In this document: in pieces, positions 9,107-17,582 of the stretch
Numbering within the stretch: position 1 is the stretch's first letter
How the letters are laid out: each line of letters starts with the position of its first letter
NCBI RefSeq assembly: GCF_030166655.1
Contig: NZ_CP126446.1
Span: 3,224,001-3,288,000 of the forward strand
Direction: 5' to 3'
DNA: 64,000 nt
DNA from: Pontibacillus chungwhensis
Lineage (GTDB): Bacteria; Bacillota; Bacilli; Bacillales; BH030062
Translations under genes and position numbers: made by a program
Notes under the pieces: generated by a model
What the model was told of the DNA's origin: nothing
What the model saw: the letters and a program-made list of their open reading frames with translations, nothing else
Databases searched by the model: none

Positions 9107-10054
9107 ATGCAAAGCATGAACAAAAAAGATATACAAACAGCCTTGAATGAGCGCAAAGGTTGGCAAGTATGGTGGCGATTGTTGCGACCCCACACGTTGA
9201 CTGCAGCGTTTGTACCTGTTTTTATCGGTACAATGTTGGCGGGGCTAGATGGTTCGTTTCATATAGGTTTATTCCTTGCCATGCTTTTGGCTTCCATCCT
9301 CATTCAAGCAGCTACAAACATGTTTAATGAGTACTATGACTATGTGCGTGGTTTAGATACAGAGCAATCCATAGGGATCGGCGGAGCTATTGTCCGCGAT
9401 AATATCCCAGCCAAGAAAGTATTGGGACTTGCTCTAAGTTTCTTCGGTGTCGCAATGGTCCTTGGGATTTATATCTGCCTCTTAACAACTTGGTGGATTG
9501 CTGCAATTGGAATCGTATCGATGCTATGTGGTTATTTATATACAGGCGGTCCATACCCAATTGCCTATACACCATTTGGTGAACTCGTTTCTGGCTTCTT
9601 TATGGGAACAGTCATCATCGGAATCAGTTATTATATCCAAACCAATACCCTGACGTCTCAAGTCGTTCTCATCTCTATCCCTGTTGCCATTTTAATTGGA
9701 GCGATCCTTCTTGCGAACAATATTCGCGACTTGGAAGGGGATCAGGAGAATGGACGCAAAACACTAGCAATCCTATTCGGACGAAAAGGAGCCATCCGCT
9801 TTCTTGCCTCCTTATTCGGTATAGCCTACGTTTTAACAATTGTGTATATCGCAATCGGGTTACTCCCGTTATGGTCCTTATTAGTATTGATCAGCTTAGC
9901 TAAACCAAAAGGGGCAGTTCAGACCTTCTCAAACAATTCCACACCTCTTACTATGATGCCCGCTATGAAATACACGGCTCAAACCAATACAATTTTTGGA
10001 TTCTTACTTGGACTATCGCTATTATTCCAGTTTATTATACCCGTATCATGGTAA
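9107..10054 (+). CDS. menA: 1,4-Dihydroxy-2-naphthoate polyprenyltransferase
   Basis: MenA attaches the polyprenyl chain to DHNA in the membrane, giving demethylmenaquinone. The 315-residue UbiA-family protein begins with a short basic segment (WWRLLRPHTLTAAFVPVFIG) and has about eight to nine membrane helices. The prenyl-diphosphate motifs are NMFNEYYDYVRGLD (about 72-85) and NNIRDLEGDQENGRKTL (about 205). GGAGAG precedes the ATG. It stands divergent from menF across a repeat cluster. The methyltransferase (menG/ubiE) is not in the window. Confidence 0.95.
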   Translation: MQSMNKKDIQTALNERKGWQVWWRLLRPHTLTAAFVPVFIGTMLAGLDGSFHIGLFLAMLLASILIQAATNMFNEYYDYVRGLDTEQSIGIGGAIVRDNIPAKKVLGLALSFFGVAMVLGIYICLLTTWWIAAIGIVSMLCGYLYTGGPYPIAYTPFGELVSGFFMGTVIIGISYYIQTNTLTSQVVLISIPVAILIGAILLANNIRDLEGDQENGRKTLAILFGRKGAIRFLASLFGIAYVLTIVYIAIGLLPLWSLLVLISLAKPKGAVQTFSNNSTPLTMMPAMKYTAQTNTIFGFLLGLSLLFQFIIPVSW

Positions 10055-10094
10055 AAGGAAGCTAACGTTTGGTGTTAAAAGGGTTGACCCCTCT

Positions 10095-10133
10095 AAAGAG
10101 GCACAGATCTTAATGATCTGTGCCTCTTTCGTT
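10095..10133 (+). terminator. menA terminator
   Basis: A perfect 15-bp stem (10095-10109 with 10115-10129), a 5-base loop and a T-rich tail. Confidence 0.85.
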
Positions 10134-10195
10134 TGTATTTATAATCCAATACCTAATAAGACGAACATGAAACCAAATTCCATTTACATTCTTCA

Positions 10196-11386
10196 TCAAG
10201 CCGTAAAGGTCCGATCTTCCCTCTTCCCTACGTTAGGCTTGGCTTTCCCTTTCCAGGAGAAATACGTCCACATACGCAACGGCTTTTCAAGGGGCCCTGT
10301 TTGAAACTTCGATAGATAAAGCAGGCTTATGAACCACTGTGCCGAGAAGATGAGCACTGAGAGCGCTACACCCGTTAGCATACCAAGTTCTCCAAACCAT
10401 CCAAAGCCAAACCCATAAAATACACTGACACAAATTATTGTCTGAAGGATATAGTTGCTCAACGAGAGCCTCCCAACCCTTTCTAATCCTTTAGTGAAGA
10501 TCGAATGACGAGAGGAAAGCCATAGAGTAAACCCAAAAATATACCCAAACGCTAATACCGGTCCGCCTAACGCATATCCAACCCCACTCCCAATAAAGTC
10601 AGGCCATATTTCATTCATTGCTTTTAGGGCAATGCCTAATCCTACAAACAGAACTGCTTTACGGCGCCATTTTGTTGTCCTGGTACGAACTTCATAAAAC
10701 CAACGTTCTTTCGCCGCTACCATACCGAATAAAAACATCGGCAATGTCAATATAGGGGACAAAATAAGAAGTACGACCAACTCTCCCCCTGTCATCATCA
10801 GAGGATCTTCATTTAAGCGGTGATCCATTATTTCACCAAATGTCCCGCTTCCATAAATGATCTCCGTTTGTTTCACATATTCATCCATCACCAGCTGCTC
10901 CTCCTCGGAAGTGACCAAGCTCGTTCCGCCAAGGCCTAATCCACCTATGATAACGAATAGAAGCAGCGCCCAGATCTTTAATGTTTTACTCCTGCGTCCC
11001 ATAAACAGAAGTAACACGAAACCGGTCATCCCATAGGAAAGTAAAATATCCCCTTCCCACAGAAGAGTCCCATGAAAGATACCGATTATTATTAAGCCAA
11101 TAAAGCGTCTGACCAAGAAACGTTTCCTTGGTAACCCTTTTCGATCTAAAGACTCTGTCATCTTGATAAGCCCATATCCAAATAAAAAGGCAAAGATAGG
11201 CATAAAACTGGTCTCCACGAAAACCTTCAGCACCCCATGTACCACTTGGTCCATACTGGATACAGAATACACACTTAGTTGATCCTTCCCGTATATTCCA
11301 TATTGAAAGATTAGCATGTTTGCCATCAGAATTCCGAATAAACACAATCCCCTTAACCGATCGACAACTCCAATTCTATTCTCCAT
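10196..11386 (-). CDS. DUF418 family membrane protein
   Basis: The 396-residue protein starts MENRIGVVDRLRGLCLFGIL, the N-terminal signature of YeiB/DUF418 proteins. It has about ten membrane segments and a C-terminal DUF418 region with SLSNYILQTIICVSVFYGFG. The family is often annotated as putative transporters or acyltransferase-like proteins, but no biochemical role is established. I chose the ATG at 11386 because GGAGGG and AAAGGG lie just upstream. It follows the stop of the preceding small membrane-protein gene by one base, so the two are probably co-translated. Confidence 0.8.
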   Translation of the reverse strand: MENRIGVVDRLRGLCLFGILMANMLIFQYGIYGKDQLSVYSVSSMDQVVHGVLKVFVETSFMPIFAFLFGYGLIKMTESLDRKGLPRKRFLVRRFIGLIIIGIFHGTLLWEGDILLSYGMTGFVLLLFMGRRSKTLKIWALLLFVIIGGLGLGGTSLVTSEEEQLVMDEYVKQTEIIYGSGTFGEIMDHRLNEDPLMMTGGELVVLLILSPILTLPMFLFGMVAAKERWFYEVRTRTTKWRRKAVLFVGLGIALKAMNEIWPDFIGSGVGYALGGPVLAFGYIFGFTLWLSSRHSIFTKGLERVGRLSLSNYILQTIICVSVFYGFGFGWFGELGMLTGVALSVLIFSAQWFISLLYLSKFQTGPLEKPLRMWTYFSWKGKAKPNVGKREDRTFTA

Positions 11387-11387
11387 C

Positions 11388-11579
11388 TCACCCTTTCCCT
11401 CCATAGGATTCATCCCCTACATAGGATGGGGTTATAATTGTCCCTAGAAAAAATATAGCCCCAAACCCATAACGCACATATCTTATATGTTCATAATGAT
11501 TGAACACCACAACAGACAATATAAGCCCAATCGCACCTAAAATCATGACATAAATCCCTATATTCTTACTTACCATCAT
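11388..11579 (-). CDS. Small two-helix membrane protein of unknown function
   Basis: About 63 residues: MMVSKNIGIYVMILGAIGLI forms the first helix, then a HYEHIRYVRYGFG loop and a second helix FGAIFFLGTIITPSYVG. The start at 11579 has GGGAG 8 bases upstream. An ATG at 11597 has no ribosome site. Its stop TGA abuts the DUF418 start, so it likely forms a two-gene unit with it. I do not recognise the family. Confidence 0.6.
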   Translation of the reverse strand: MMVSKNIGIYVMILGAIGLILSVVVFNHYEHIRYVRYGFGAIFFLGTIITPSYVGDESYGGKG

Positions 11580-11680
11580 CAAAAACACTCCCGCCATCCA
11601 TTTTTATACATTCATTGTACAACGTTTTCCTTACTAAAAAAGGAACACGACCTTACTTATATCAAACAAATCGACGCTCA

Positions 11681-11710
11681 TTGTTAAGGTTTTCGTAAGG
11701 TAGCTATGAT
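11681..11710 (+). promoter_or_regulatory. Two-component operon promoter with direct repeats
   Basis: TTGTTA, an 18-bp spacer and TATGAT. The spacer carries two imperfect direct repeats, TTAAGGT and GTAAGGT, about 11 bp apart. That spacing is typical for binding of OmpR-type regulators, so autoregulation is possible. Confidence 0.5.
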
Positions 11711-11734
11711 AGGATAGTTCGGGGGTGGAAATAC

Positions 11735-12436
11735 ATGAATATTTTACTAGTTGATGATGAACCTTCCATTCTAACCATGATGGAGAAAGTCTTAAGAAAA
11801 GAAGGATACACATCGATACAAACCGCTGCTTCAGCCGAAGAAGCTATGCAGGAAATTAACCATTTATCCTATGATGTCATTTTGCTCGATGTTATGTTGC
11901 CAGATGGATCAGGATTTGATTTAGGACCAAAGATACGCGAGAAAACGAATGCCTACCTTTTGTATTTAACAGCCAAAACCTCAGACCTAGATGTGCTAAC
12001 TGGCTTTGCTATGGGAGGAGATGACTATGTCACGAAGCCCTTCAATCCACTTGAAATTGTAGCGCGTATGAAAGCGGTAGAGAGGCGAATACACCATACA
12101 CAAGCTTCAGACAATAAACCAACACTCGTCCATGACTTTGGTTACTTCTCCATAAATGAAATAACGAAAGAGTTAACCGTTAATGGCAAGACTGTGCCTT
12201 GTCCAGCTATGGTTTATAAACTTCTTCTTTATTTAGCTAAAAATCCAAATCGAGTCTTTACGAAAGCTGATTTGTTCGATGCTGTATGGGGAATGGACCA
12301 TATCGCTGATGACAATACCATCATGGTTCATATCAGACGCATACGTGAAAGAATCGAACCAAACCCAAGCCATCCTCAATTCTTAATTACTGTTCGAGGT
12401 CTTGGTTATAAATTGGTAAAGGATTCTTCAATATGA
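11735..12436 (+). CDS. OmpR-family response regulator
   Basis: The 233-residue protein has a receiver domain (1-115) with the acidic pair Asp7/Asp8, phosphoacceptor Asp52 in LLDVMLPDGSG, Thr79 and Lys101 (VTKPF). A winged-helix DNA-binding domain follows (about 135-230), ending GLGYKLVKD. It pairs with the histidine kinase that overlaps its stop by 4 bp. The stimulus is not evident. GGGGGTGG precedes the ATG. Confidence 0.93.
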   Translation: MNILLVDDEPSILTMMEKVLRKEGYTSIQTAASAEEAMQEINHLSYDVILLDVMLPDGSGFDLGPKIREKTNAYLLYLTAKTSDLDVLTGFAMGGDDYVTKPFNPLEIVARMKAVERRIHHTQASDNKPTLVHDFGYFSINEITKELTVNGKTVPCPAMVYKLLLYLAKNPNRVFTKADLFDAVWGMDHIADDNTIMVHIRRIRERIEPNPSHPQFLITVRGLGYKLVKDSSI

Positions 12437-14157
12437 AATCCATTAAACGAAGAATCGGTTTCCACTTCTCCATTCAATTTGTCTTTTTAAGCGTATTCAT
12501 TATTACAGTCTTACTCATTGTCTTTTTTATGCTAGTCAACTTCCTAATGAATGAAGATGTAAACCGAAATTACCCTAAAGGGGCTTTGGAGACAATTGCA
12601 ACTGAGGCTTGGATTGAGGAAGGTAAAGTAGATATACCAGAAATGTGGATCAACGAATTAGAAGAAAAAGACATGTGGATGCAAATTATAGATGGAAGCG
12701 GGGAAGCCCTGTATTCTGCCAATGTGCCTTCCTCCATTCAGCATACATATACAATGGATGAGATTCTGGCCATTCAAGAACGAGAATCGATCCAAACTTA
12801 TGAAATTGTTACTTATATCGATTCCTTATTTTACGACCAACCCTACCTCTATATTTTAGGGTACCAGAACCAAAAGCAAGAACAGCTAGACGAATGGGTT
12901 CAGTCTTTTGAGGAGAAAGGACGGGTTTCTGAAGAAGGGGTTTCTCAAATCAAACAACAGATGGAAGAAACAGATGTTTACTTAGATGTTGTAAACTCTG
13001 AAGGAGAAGTTCTACAGCGGATTGGTTCTGGCCCTTCCCCTGAACGTTATACAACGATTGAAATTCCAGCAAGGCTTTCTGAACCTCAAAATTATGATAC
13101 AAAAATTATGACGAAGCGACTTCCCGAAACTACGTGGATCCTTCACACACCAACAGAAGAAGGAAAATGGAAGTTCTCTTCGATTCAACAAATTTTAATT
13201 GTACTGATTAGCATAGGGTCAGCAACACTTCTTCTATTGATTGCTCTATCTATTTGGCATGGCATTCGGTACGGGCAACCCCTCTTACTCTTTATCAGTT
13301 GGCTTGAAAGAATGCGCAATGGAAATTATGAAGAGGTGTTCACAGAACGGGAACGCAAAAAATTATTTAACAAAAAGAACAAGATTCGCCTTCGTTATCG
13401 CCTGTATAAAGAAGTGATTCAGGAATTCTATGACATGGCCGAACAATTAGATCATGCGGAGAAAGAACGTCTCCTACTCGATCAACAACGTGAAGAGTGG
13501 ATGAGCGGCATTTCTCACGACCTTCGTACTCCCCTGACAACCATTCAGGGATATGGTCATATGCTAGAGACAGGCTACTATGAGTGGGAGAAAGAAGAAT
13601 TGAAAGACATGGGGGAAACAATTCGGAAGAAAGGGGATTACATGCTCGAGTTGATCCAGGACTTTTCCCTTATTTCTAAACTGAAACAGCAAGGCTTGCC
13701 TATTGAGTATGAGATAATTGATTTGAAAAAGACAGTAGAACGGAGCCTCAATAAATATCAGGAATATGATACGATTAGCGTCAACGTTGAACCCAATACT
13801 AGATTAGAGGCAAACCCAAAATGGATTGAGCGGCTGCTTGATAATTTAATCATTAATGCCTTAAAACACAATCCAACAGGAACATCCGTAACGATTACCT
13901 CTAAGGTTGAGAAAGATTGGATCTTTCTTTCCATTCAAGACAACGGCATCGGTATGGACGAGCATACACAAAAGAATTTATTTACTCGCTATTTCCGCGG
14001 CACGAATAGTGAAGAAGAGAGTGATGGAAGCGGTCTGGGAATGAGTATTGCTAAAGCAATAGTCCACGCTCATCACGGCTCTATTTCCGTGTCTTCTAAA
14101 CTACAGAAGGGGACGACTATAATCGTTAAGTTTCCCATCCAACAAAACAAAAGATAA
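12433..14157 (+). CDS. Membrane sensor histidine kinase
   Basis: 574 residues: membrane helix 1 (about 14-38), an extracytoplasmic sensor of about 210 residues with no motif I recognise, helix 2 (about 252-274), a linker/HAMP region, a coiled dimerisation segment with the H-box MSGISHDLRTPLTT (His362), N-box DNLIINALKHN (Asn475), G1 DNGIGMD (from Asp503) and G2 GSGLGMSIAKA. It autophosphorylates and passes phosphate to the regulator encoded just upstream, with which it overlaps (ATGA). No ABC transporter lies next to it, so this is not an evident BceS-type detoxification kinase. Confidence 0.92.
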   Translation: MKSIKRRIGFHFSIQFVFLSVFIITVLLIVFFMLVNFLMNEDVNRNYPKGALETIATEAWIEEGKVDIPEMWINELEEKDMWMQIIDGSGEALYSANVPSSIQHTYTMDEILAIQERESIQTYEIVTYIDSLFYDQPYLYILGYQNQKQEQLDEWVQSFEEKGRVSEEGVSQIKQQMEETDVYLDVVNSEGEVLQRIGSGPSPERYTTIEIPARLSEPQNYDTKIMTKRLPETTWILHTPTEEGKWKFSSIQQILIVLISIGSATLLLLIALSIWHGIRYGQPLLLFISWLERMRNGNYEEVFTERERKKLFNKKNKIRLRYRLYKEVIQEFYDMAEQLDHAEKERLLLDQQREEWMSGISHDLRTPLTTIQGYGHMLETGYYEWEKEELKDMGETIRKKGDYMLELIQDFSLISKLKQQGLPIEYEIIDLKKTVERSLNKYQEYDTISVNVEPNTRLEANPKWIERLLDNLIINALKHNPTGTSVTITSKVEKDWIFLSIQDNGIGMDEHTQKNLFTRYFRGTNSEEESDGSGLGMSIAKAIVHAHHGSISVSSKLQKGTTIIVKFPIQQNKR

Positions 14158-14269
14158 GAGATATTGGTTTAAGGGAGGAATGCATTCCTTCAAAGCGGAA
14201 TTAAGATATAGAGACTTGTTATGTTTGACTCCAGATTGAAAAGGAAATAAAAAAGAAAGGATCGATTAT

Positions 14270-14662
14270 ATGAATTTAACTGCTAAAAATACATTACTGG
14301 GAGCTTTAGGAATTGAAGAGGTTGAAATGACAAAAGAACGTGTTGTGTTGTCTATGCCTGTAGATGAACGCACGCACCAACCTCTAGGATTTTTACACGG
14401 AGGTGCAAGCGTCGCCCTCGCAGAAACAGCGGCAAGCATTGGTTCAATTCTTCATGTGGATATGGAACAATACAACGTATTTGGCATTGAAATTAATGCA
14501 AACCATATTAAAGCGAAACGAAGTGGCACCGTGTATGGGATTGCTACCCCAACACACATCGGGAAAAGTACGATGGTATGGGAAATAAAAGTAGTAGATG
14601 AAGAAGATGAACTCATTTGTCTGTCTCGTTGTACCGTTGGCGTCGTGCCAAGAAAGAAATAG
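14270..14662 (+). CDS. Hotdog-fold PaaI-type thioesterase, candidate DHNA-CoA hydrolase
   Basis: The 130-residue protein shows the YdiI/MenI-type hotdog pattern: QPLGFLHGGASVALAETAAS with candidate catalytic Glu52, followed by GIEINANHIKAKRSG and VWEIKVVDE. Such enzymes cleave aromatic acyl-CoA; in several bacteria, including B. subtilis YuxO as I recall, this is the DHNA-CoA thioesterase needed between MenB and MenA. Location about 4 kb from menA fits but does not prove that role. GAAAGGA precedes the ATG. Confidence 0.75.
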   Translation: MNLTAKNTLLGALGIEEVEMTKERVVLSMPVDERTHQPLGFLHGGASVALAETAASIGSILHVDMEQYNVFGIEINANHIKAKRSGTVYGIATPTHIGKSTMVWEIKVVDEEDELICLSRCTVGVVPRKK

Positions 14663-14698
14663 CCCTCCCTCTCCCTACAAGTGAAAGGAGTATTCACC

Positions 14699-15070
14699 AT
14701 GTTAACAGAGGATCAATTAAAAGAATTAAAAAAGCAGCTATTAGAAATGAAAGAAGATGCTGAAAAAGAACACCATAACCATGATGGCTACTTAAATAAC
14801 GAAGAGGACCAGGGCAATTCTGTTGGTGAGTTATCCAACGTAAATAGCCACCCTGGCGATCTTGGTACAGAGAAATTTGAACGGGAGAAGGCCTATACAT
14901 TAAGTGAACATGCGGAAGAACAGCTCGATGAAATTAATGCTGCTTTAGAACGCATAGAAAAAGGGACATATGGATATTCCGAACATTCAGGTAAACCAAT
15001 CCCATTTGAACGTTTACAAGCTATGCCAACAGCTCGCTACTTGGTGGAGGAGCAAGAAGAATCCTCTTAA
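14699..15070 (+). CDS. DksA/TraR-like protein (YteA/YocK type) lacking zinc cysteines
   Basis: The 123-residue protein has a helical N-terminal coiled region (LKELKKQLLEMKEDAEKEHH), an acidic middle and the C-terminal signature IEKGTYGYSEHSGKPIPFER. In DksA-like proteins this region forms a zinc finger that lets the protein reach RNA polymerase; here the first CxxC pair reads SEHS (94-97). Bacillus relatives are annotated as sporulation or regulatory proteins. The ATG at 14699 has AAAGGAG 8 bases before it; an upstream GTG at 14681 overlaps that ribosome site. Confidence 0.75.
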   Translation: MLTEDQLKELKKQLLEMKEDAEKEHHNHDGYLNNEEDQGNSVGELSNVNSHPGDLGTEKFEREKAYTLSEHAEEQLDEINAALERIEKGTYGYSEHSGKPIPFERLQAMPTARYLVEEQEESS

Positions 15071-15087
15071 TGGAAAAGGCATATATG

Positions 15088-15133
15088 AGGCAAGCTACGT
15101 AACATAGATGTTACGCTAGCTTGCCTTCGTCTT
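15088..15133 (+). terminator. Terminator between the DksA-like gene and tspO
   Basis: AGGCAAGCTACGTAACA pairs with TGTTACGCTAGCTTGCCT, with one bulge, followed by a T-rich stretch. Confidence 0.7.
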
Positions 15134-15164
15134 TGTCTAATCCATGTGAAAGGAGTGCGAACAA

Positions 15165-15647
15165 TTGAACAAAATAGTTAAAGGTATCCTTCTTTTTCTA
15201 CTTATATATGGCTTGTTCAGCATTGCAGGGTTCTTATTTCCAATCGACCAAGAATGGTATAACAGCTTAGAAAAACCTTCTTGGACTCCATCAGGGTCTG
15301 TAATTGGGCTTATATGGGCAGTATTGTTTGCTTTTATTGCTCTTTCATTAGTCTTAGCATGGGCTTCTAAAGGATCTTTCTCTCCTACACTGTGGACAGT
15401 CCTAATTATTAATTATGTAACGAACCAACTATTTAGCTTCTTCCAATTTGAACTAAAGGCATTAATGCTAGCGACAGTCGATACGTTTATTGTTGCTGTT
15501 ACGACTGCTTTATTAATCATCATGATCCGCAAATACAATAAAGTTAGCCCTTGGCTTCTCGTCCCATACTTTTTATGGACATCATTTGCGACCTATTTGG
15601 CTTTTACATTCTATAGGTTAAACCCAACCGAAACCTTCTTTATGTAA
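15165..15647 (+). CDS. tspO: TspO/MBR family tryptophan-rich sensory protein
   Basis: 160 residues with five membrane helices and the TspO signatures WYNSLEKPSWTPS and IWAVLFAFIALSL, ending with YRLNPTE. TspO proteins bind porphyrins and degrade or sense tetrapyrroles under light or oxidative stress. The start is TTG with AAAGGAG 9 bases upstream. No partner gene is evident in the neighbourhood. Confidence 0.9.
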   Translation: MNKIVKGILLFLLIYGLFSIAGFLFPIDQEWYNSLEKPSWTPSGSVIGLIWAVLFAFIALSLVLAWASKGSFSPTLWTVLIINYVTNQLFSFFQFELKALMLATVDTFIVAVTTALLIIMIRKYNKVSPWLLVPYFLWTSFATYLAFTFYRLNPTETFFM

Positions 15648-15880
15648 GAACCAAACCTTCTTTCTCTTTGTAAACGTTTCACAATTCCATTAAAATGTAG
15701 AAAGAAGTTATTGATTCTATGTGAACTTCTTGTTTAAATAGAAAAAAGAATCATGTTAGAGTAATACTCTAGGAAGAATGAGGGCGATCCATTTAGGGTA
15801 TAGTTAAGAAAAACCTCTCGCCCCCATTAATCAATCAGAATTTAAAATGCCAATACATTTACTAGGAAGGGGATCCTCTC

Positions 15881-16177
15881 ATGGCTGACGAAAATATGAG
15901 TAAAGACTTAATCAATGCTGCGTTTGAAAAGAAAAATGCAGAAGAACCTGTAGAAGATGAAAAAATAAAGGAAGAAGATAAAGCAACCGAAGGTGATATC
16001 ATTACCTTCCAACGAGATGGACAACAACTTGAAGGAATCGTAACTTCCTCGAAGTTAGAAAACTCTGTGGTTGTGGATATGACCATTATGGATGACTTCA
16101 ACGAGCGAAACTTAGATTTTGAGAAAACTGTTGTGGCTCATACGAAATACAGCATTAAGAAACGTCGCGACGTGTAA
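15881..16177 (+). CDS. DUF2187 (YkvS-like) small protein
   Basis: 98 residues: an acidic, lysine-rich N-terminal extension of about 35 residues, then the compact SH3/KOW-like DUF2187 core GDIITFQRDGQQLEGIVTSS through HTKYSIKKR. Such proteins are small and cytosolic, with no established function; KOW-like folds often touch nucleic acids or ribosomes. It is monocistronic with its own terminator. Confidence 0.8.
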   Translation: MADENMSKDLINAAFEKKNAEEPVEDEKIKEEDKATEGDIITFQRDGQQLEGIVTSSKLENSVVVDMTIMDDFNERNLDFEKTVVAHTKYSIKKRRDV

Positions 16178-16196
16178 GCGGACAGTTCCTATGCAT

Positions 16197-16236
16197 AAAA
16201 GAGCATCGCACTCTACTTAGAGTGCGATGCTCTTTT
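16197..16236 (+). terminator. Terminator after the DUF2187 gene
   Basis: A perfect 18-bp stem (AAAAGAGCATCGCACTCT and its complement) with a 4-base loop and a T-tail. Confidence 0.9.
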
Positions 16237-16262
16237 CTTTATAAGCCTCCTTACGAATTTGG

Positions 16263-16326
16263 GAGAAAGTTTCCGTTAGCCTTAGTCTAAGTGTAAGGTG
16301 GCCCGAGAAATCACTCGCTTTCCCCC
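16263..16326 (-). repeat. Structured dispersed repeat, copy B (truncated)
   Basis: Read on the minus strand this matches the 3' third of copy A: GGAAAGCGAGTGATTTCTCG, CCACCTTACACTTAG and GCTAACGGAAACTTTCTC. The 5' two-thirds are missing. It lies in the convergent gap between the DUF2187 gene and ribU; the rest of that gap holds only terminators. Confidence 0.75.
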
Positions 16327-16387
16327 TAGCACTCATTAAACAGAACGGCCTTCATCCACACTAAAATGCCTTAACTATGTGCTTTCA

Positions 16388-16424
16388 TAAAAAAAGCCCC
16401 CCACACATAGGTGCAGGGGACTTG
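16388..16424 (-). terminator. ribU terminator
   Basis: On the minus strand AGTCCCCTGCAC pairs with GTGTGGGGGGCT, followed by seven T. Confidence 0.8.
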
Positions 16425-16438
16425 GTTTATATCTATTG

Positions 16439-17026
16439 CTAAGCAGCGTTGATGGTTTTTGTTCGTTTCTGTTCAAACCAAGGCCTCATTTTAATAAACA
16501 ACGGCACAAAGAGCATTCCTACAATGATTCCTTTCATCGCATTAAACGGCATAATGAAGGCTGTTACGTAGGCCATCTTTGTCCCTTCTACCTCAAAGCC
16601 CATCAACCATGTGTAGGCTGGTAGAATAACAAGGTAGTTTAAAACAGACATACCAAGTGTCATTACGATGGTACCTGTAACAAGGCCAGATACAACACCT
16701 TTTACACTTTTGAAACGGTGATATAGCAAGGAAACGGGCAGGATAAACATGATTCCCGCTATGAAGTTTGCGCTTGCTCCAATAGGATCTCCACTTCCTA
16801 GCATGAAGTGAAGGCCATTTTTCATAGCCTCTACAATAATACCGGCTACCGGTGAAAAGATTAATGCTGCAAATAAAGCTGGAACATCACTAAAGTCCAC
16901 TTTTAGAAAACCTGGTAAAAGCGGCAGTGGAAAGTCCAACAGCATTAATAATAGTGAAATGGTGCTCATTAACGAGAGCGTAATGAGCTTGAATAATTTG
17001 GATGATTGACCTCTTGGTTTCATCAT
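16439..17026 (-). CDS. ribU: Riboflavin ECF transporter S component
   Basis: The 195-residue protein has about six hydrophobic helices and the RibU pattern FLKVDFSDVPALFAALIFSP and GASANFIAGIMFILP, which form the riboflavin pocket in this family. It works with the shared EcfAA'T module, not encoded here, to import riboflavin. GAAGGAGGAG precedes the double ATG. An FMN riboswitch with a terminator-type expression platform lies in the leader, which independently supports the substrate. Confidence 0.95.
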   Translation of the reverse strand: MMKPRGQSSKLFKLITLSLMSTISLLLMLLDFPLPLLPGFLKVDFSDVPALFAALIFSPVAGIIVEAMKNGLHFMLGSGDPIGASANFIAGIMFILPVSLLYHRFKSVKGVVSGLVTGTIVMTLGMSVLNYLVILPAYTWLMGFEVEGTKMAYVTAFIMPFNAMKGIIVGMLFVPLFIKMRPWFEQKRTKTINAA

Positions 17027-17102
17027 CGATCTCCTCCTTCATCTTTACTCTCGATTCACATCCCAGATGAAGGTGAGCGAATAATCCTATCGTTCGTTCC
17101 AT

Positions 17103-17139
17103 CAAAAAATCCCTCAAGCATTAAAAATCGCTTCAGGGG
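17103..17139 (-). terminator. FMN riboswitch terminator stem
   Basis: CCCTGAAGC pairs with GCTTGAGGG (one central mismatch) followed by ATTTTTT, between the aptamer and ribU. It is the likely expression platform: FMN binding should favour this stem and stop transcription. Confidence 0.7.
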
Positions 17140-17193
17140 TGATAAAAGACCATAGGGAAATAAAGGTATCATATATACCTATTTTTCGCTCTA

Positions 17194-17340
17194 CATCTTC
17201 TCCCATCCAGACTGTAACTGTCGGTCCCGGATTCTCACCAGGTCCACCGATCGGCACATAAGTACCAAGCGGGTCACGGACTTAGGACACCAAGTGGGCC
17301 CCTCACCGTCGGTCGGGAATTTCACCCTGCCCCGAAGATG
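17194..17340 (-). promoter_or_regulatory. FMN riboswitch (RFN element)
   Basis: On the minus strand the conserved blocks appear in order: GAAGATG-closing P1 arms (17334-17340 with 17194-17200), TTCGGGGCAGGGTGAAATTC, CCGACCGACGGT, GATCGGTGGACC and TCCGGGACCGACAGT, ending AGTCTGGATGGGAGAAGATG. All expected parts of the FMN aptamer are present. Confidence 0.96.
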
Positions 17341-17368
17341 GAATCGTATTTTATTGAGTACAATTCTC

Positions 17369-17397
17369 ATTATAACGTCTAATTGAGAATTTGAACA
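17369..17397 (-). promoter_or_regulatory. ribU leader promoter with flanking inverted repeat
   Basis: On the minus strand TGTTCA, a 17-bp spacer and a perfect TATAAT lie about 30 bp before the aptamer. AATTCTCA and its near-complement TTGAGAATT flank the -10 on either side. The rest of 17400-17537 shows no feature that I can support. Confidence 0.6.
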
Positions 17398-17537
17398 GTA
17401 AAATGTTTCACAAAATGAACATTCATTCATTTTTGTTAAAATTGTTGTCCTAACTCGCTATATTATGCAGCCGATCTCATCTTCGGAACTAAATGACAAC
17501 AAATAACCCATCCACATTCCTTCTCAACAAAACAATA

Positions 17538-17576
17538 TTAAAAATCCCCCTCAGCATTTACACTGAGAGGGAGATC
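17538..17576 (-). terminator. M42 peptidase terminator
   Basis: CTCTCAGTG and its partner CTGAGGGGG form a stem on the minus strand, followed by ATTTTTA. Confidence 0.75.
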
Positions 17577-17582
17577 TTTATG

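Noticed and set aside
9996-10304. 102-codon frame after menA
   Set aside because: Overlaps the menA end, the terminator and the DUF418 gene; no ribosome site.
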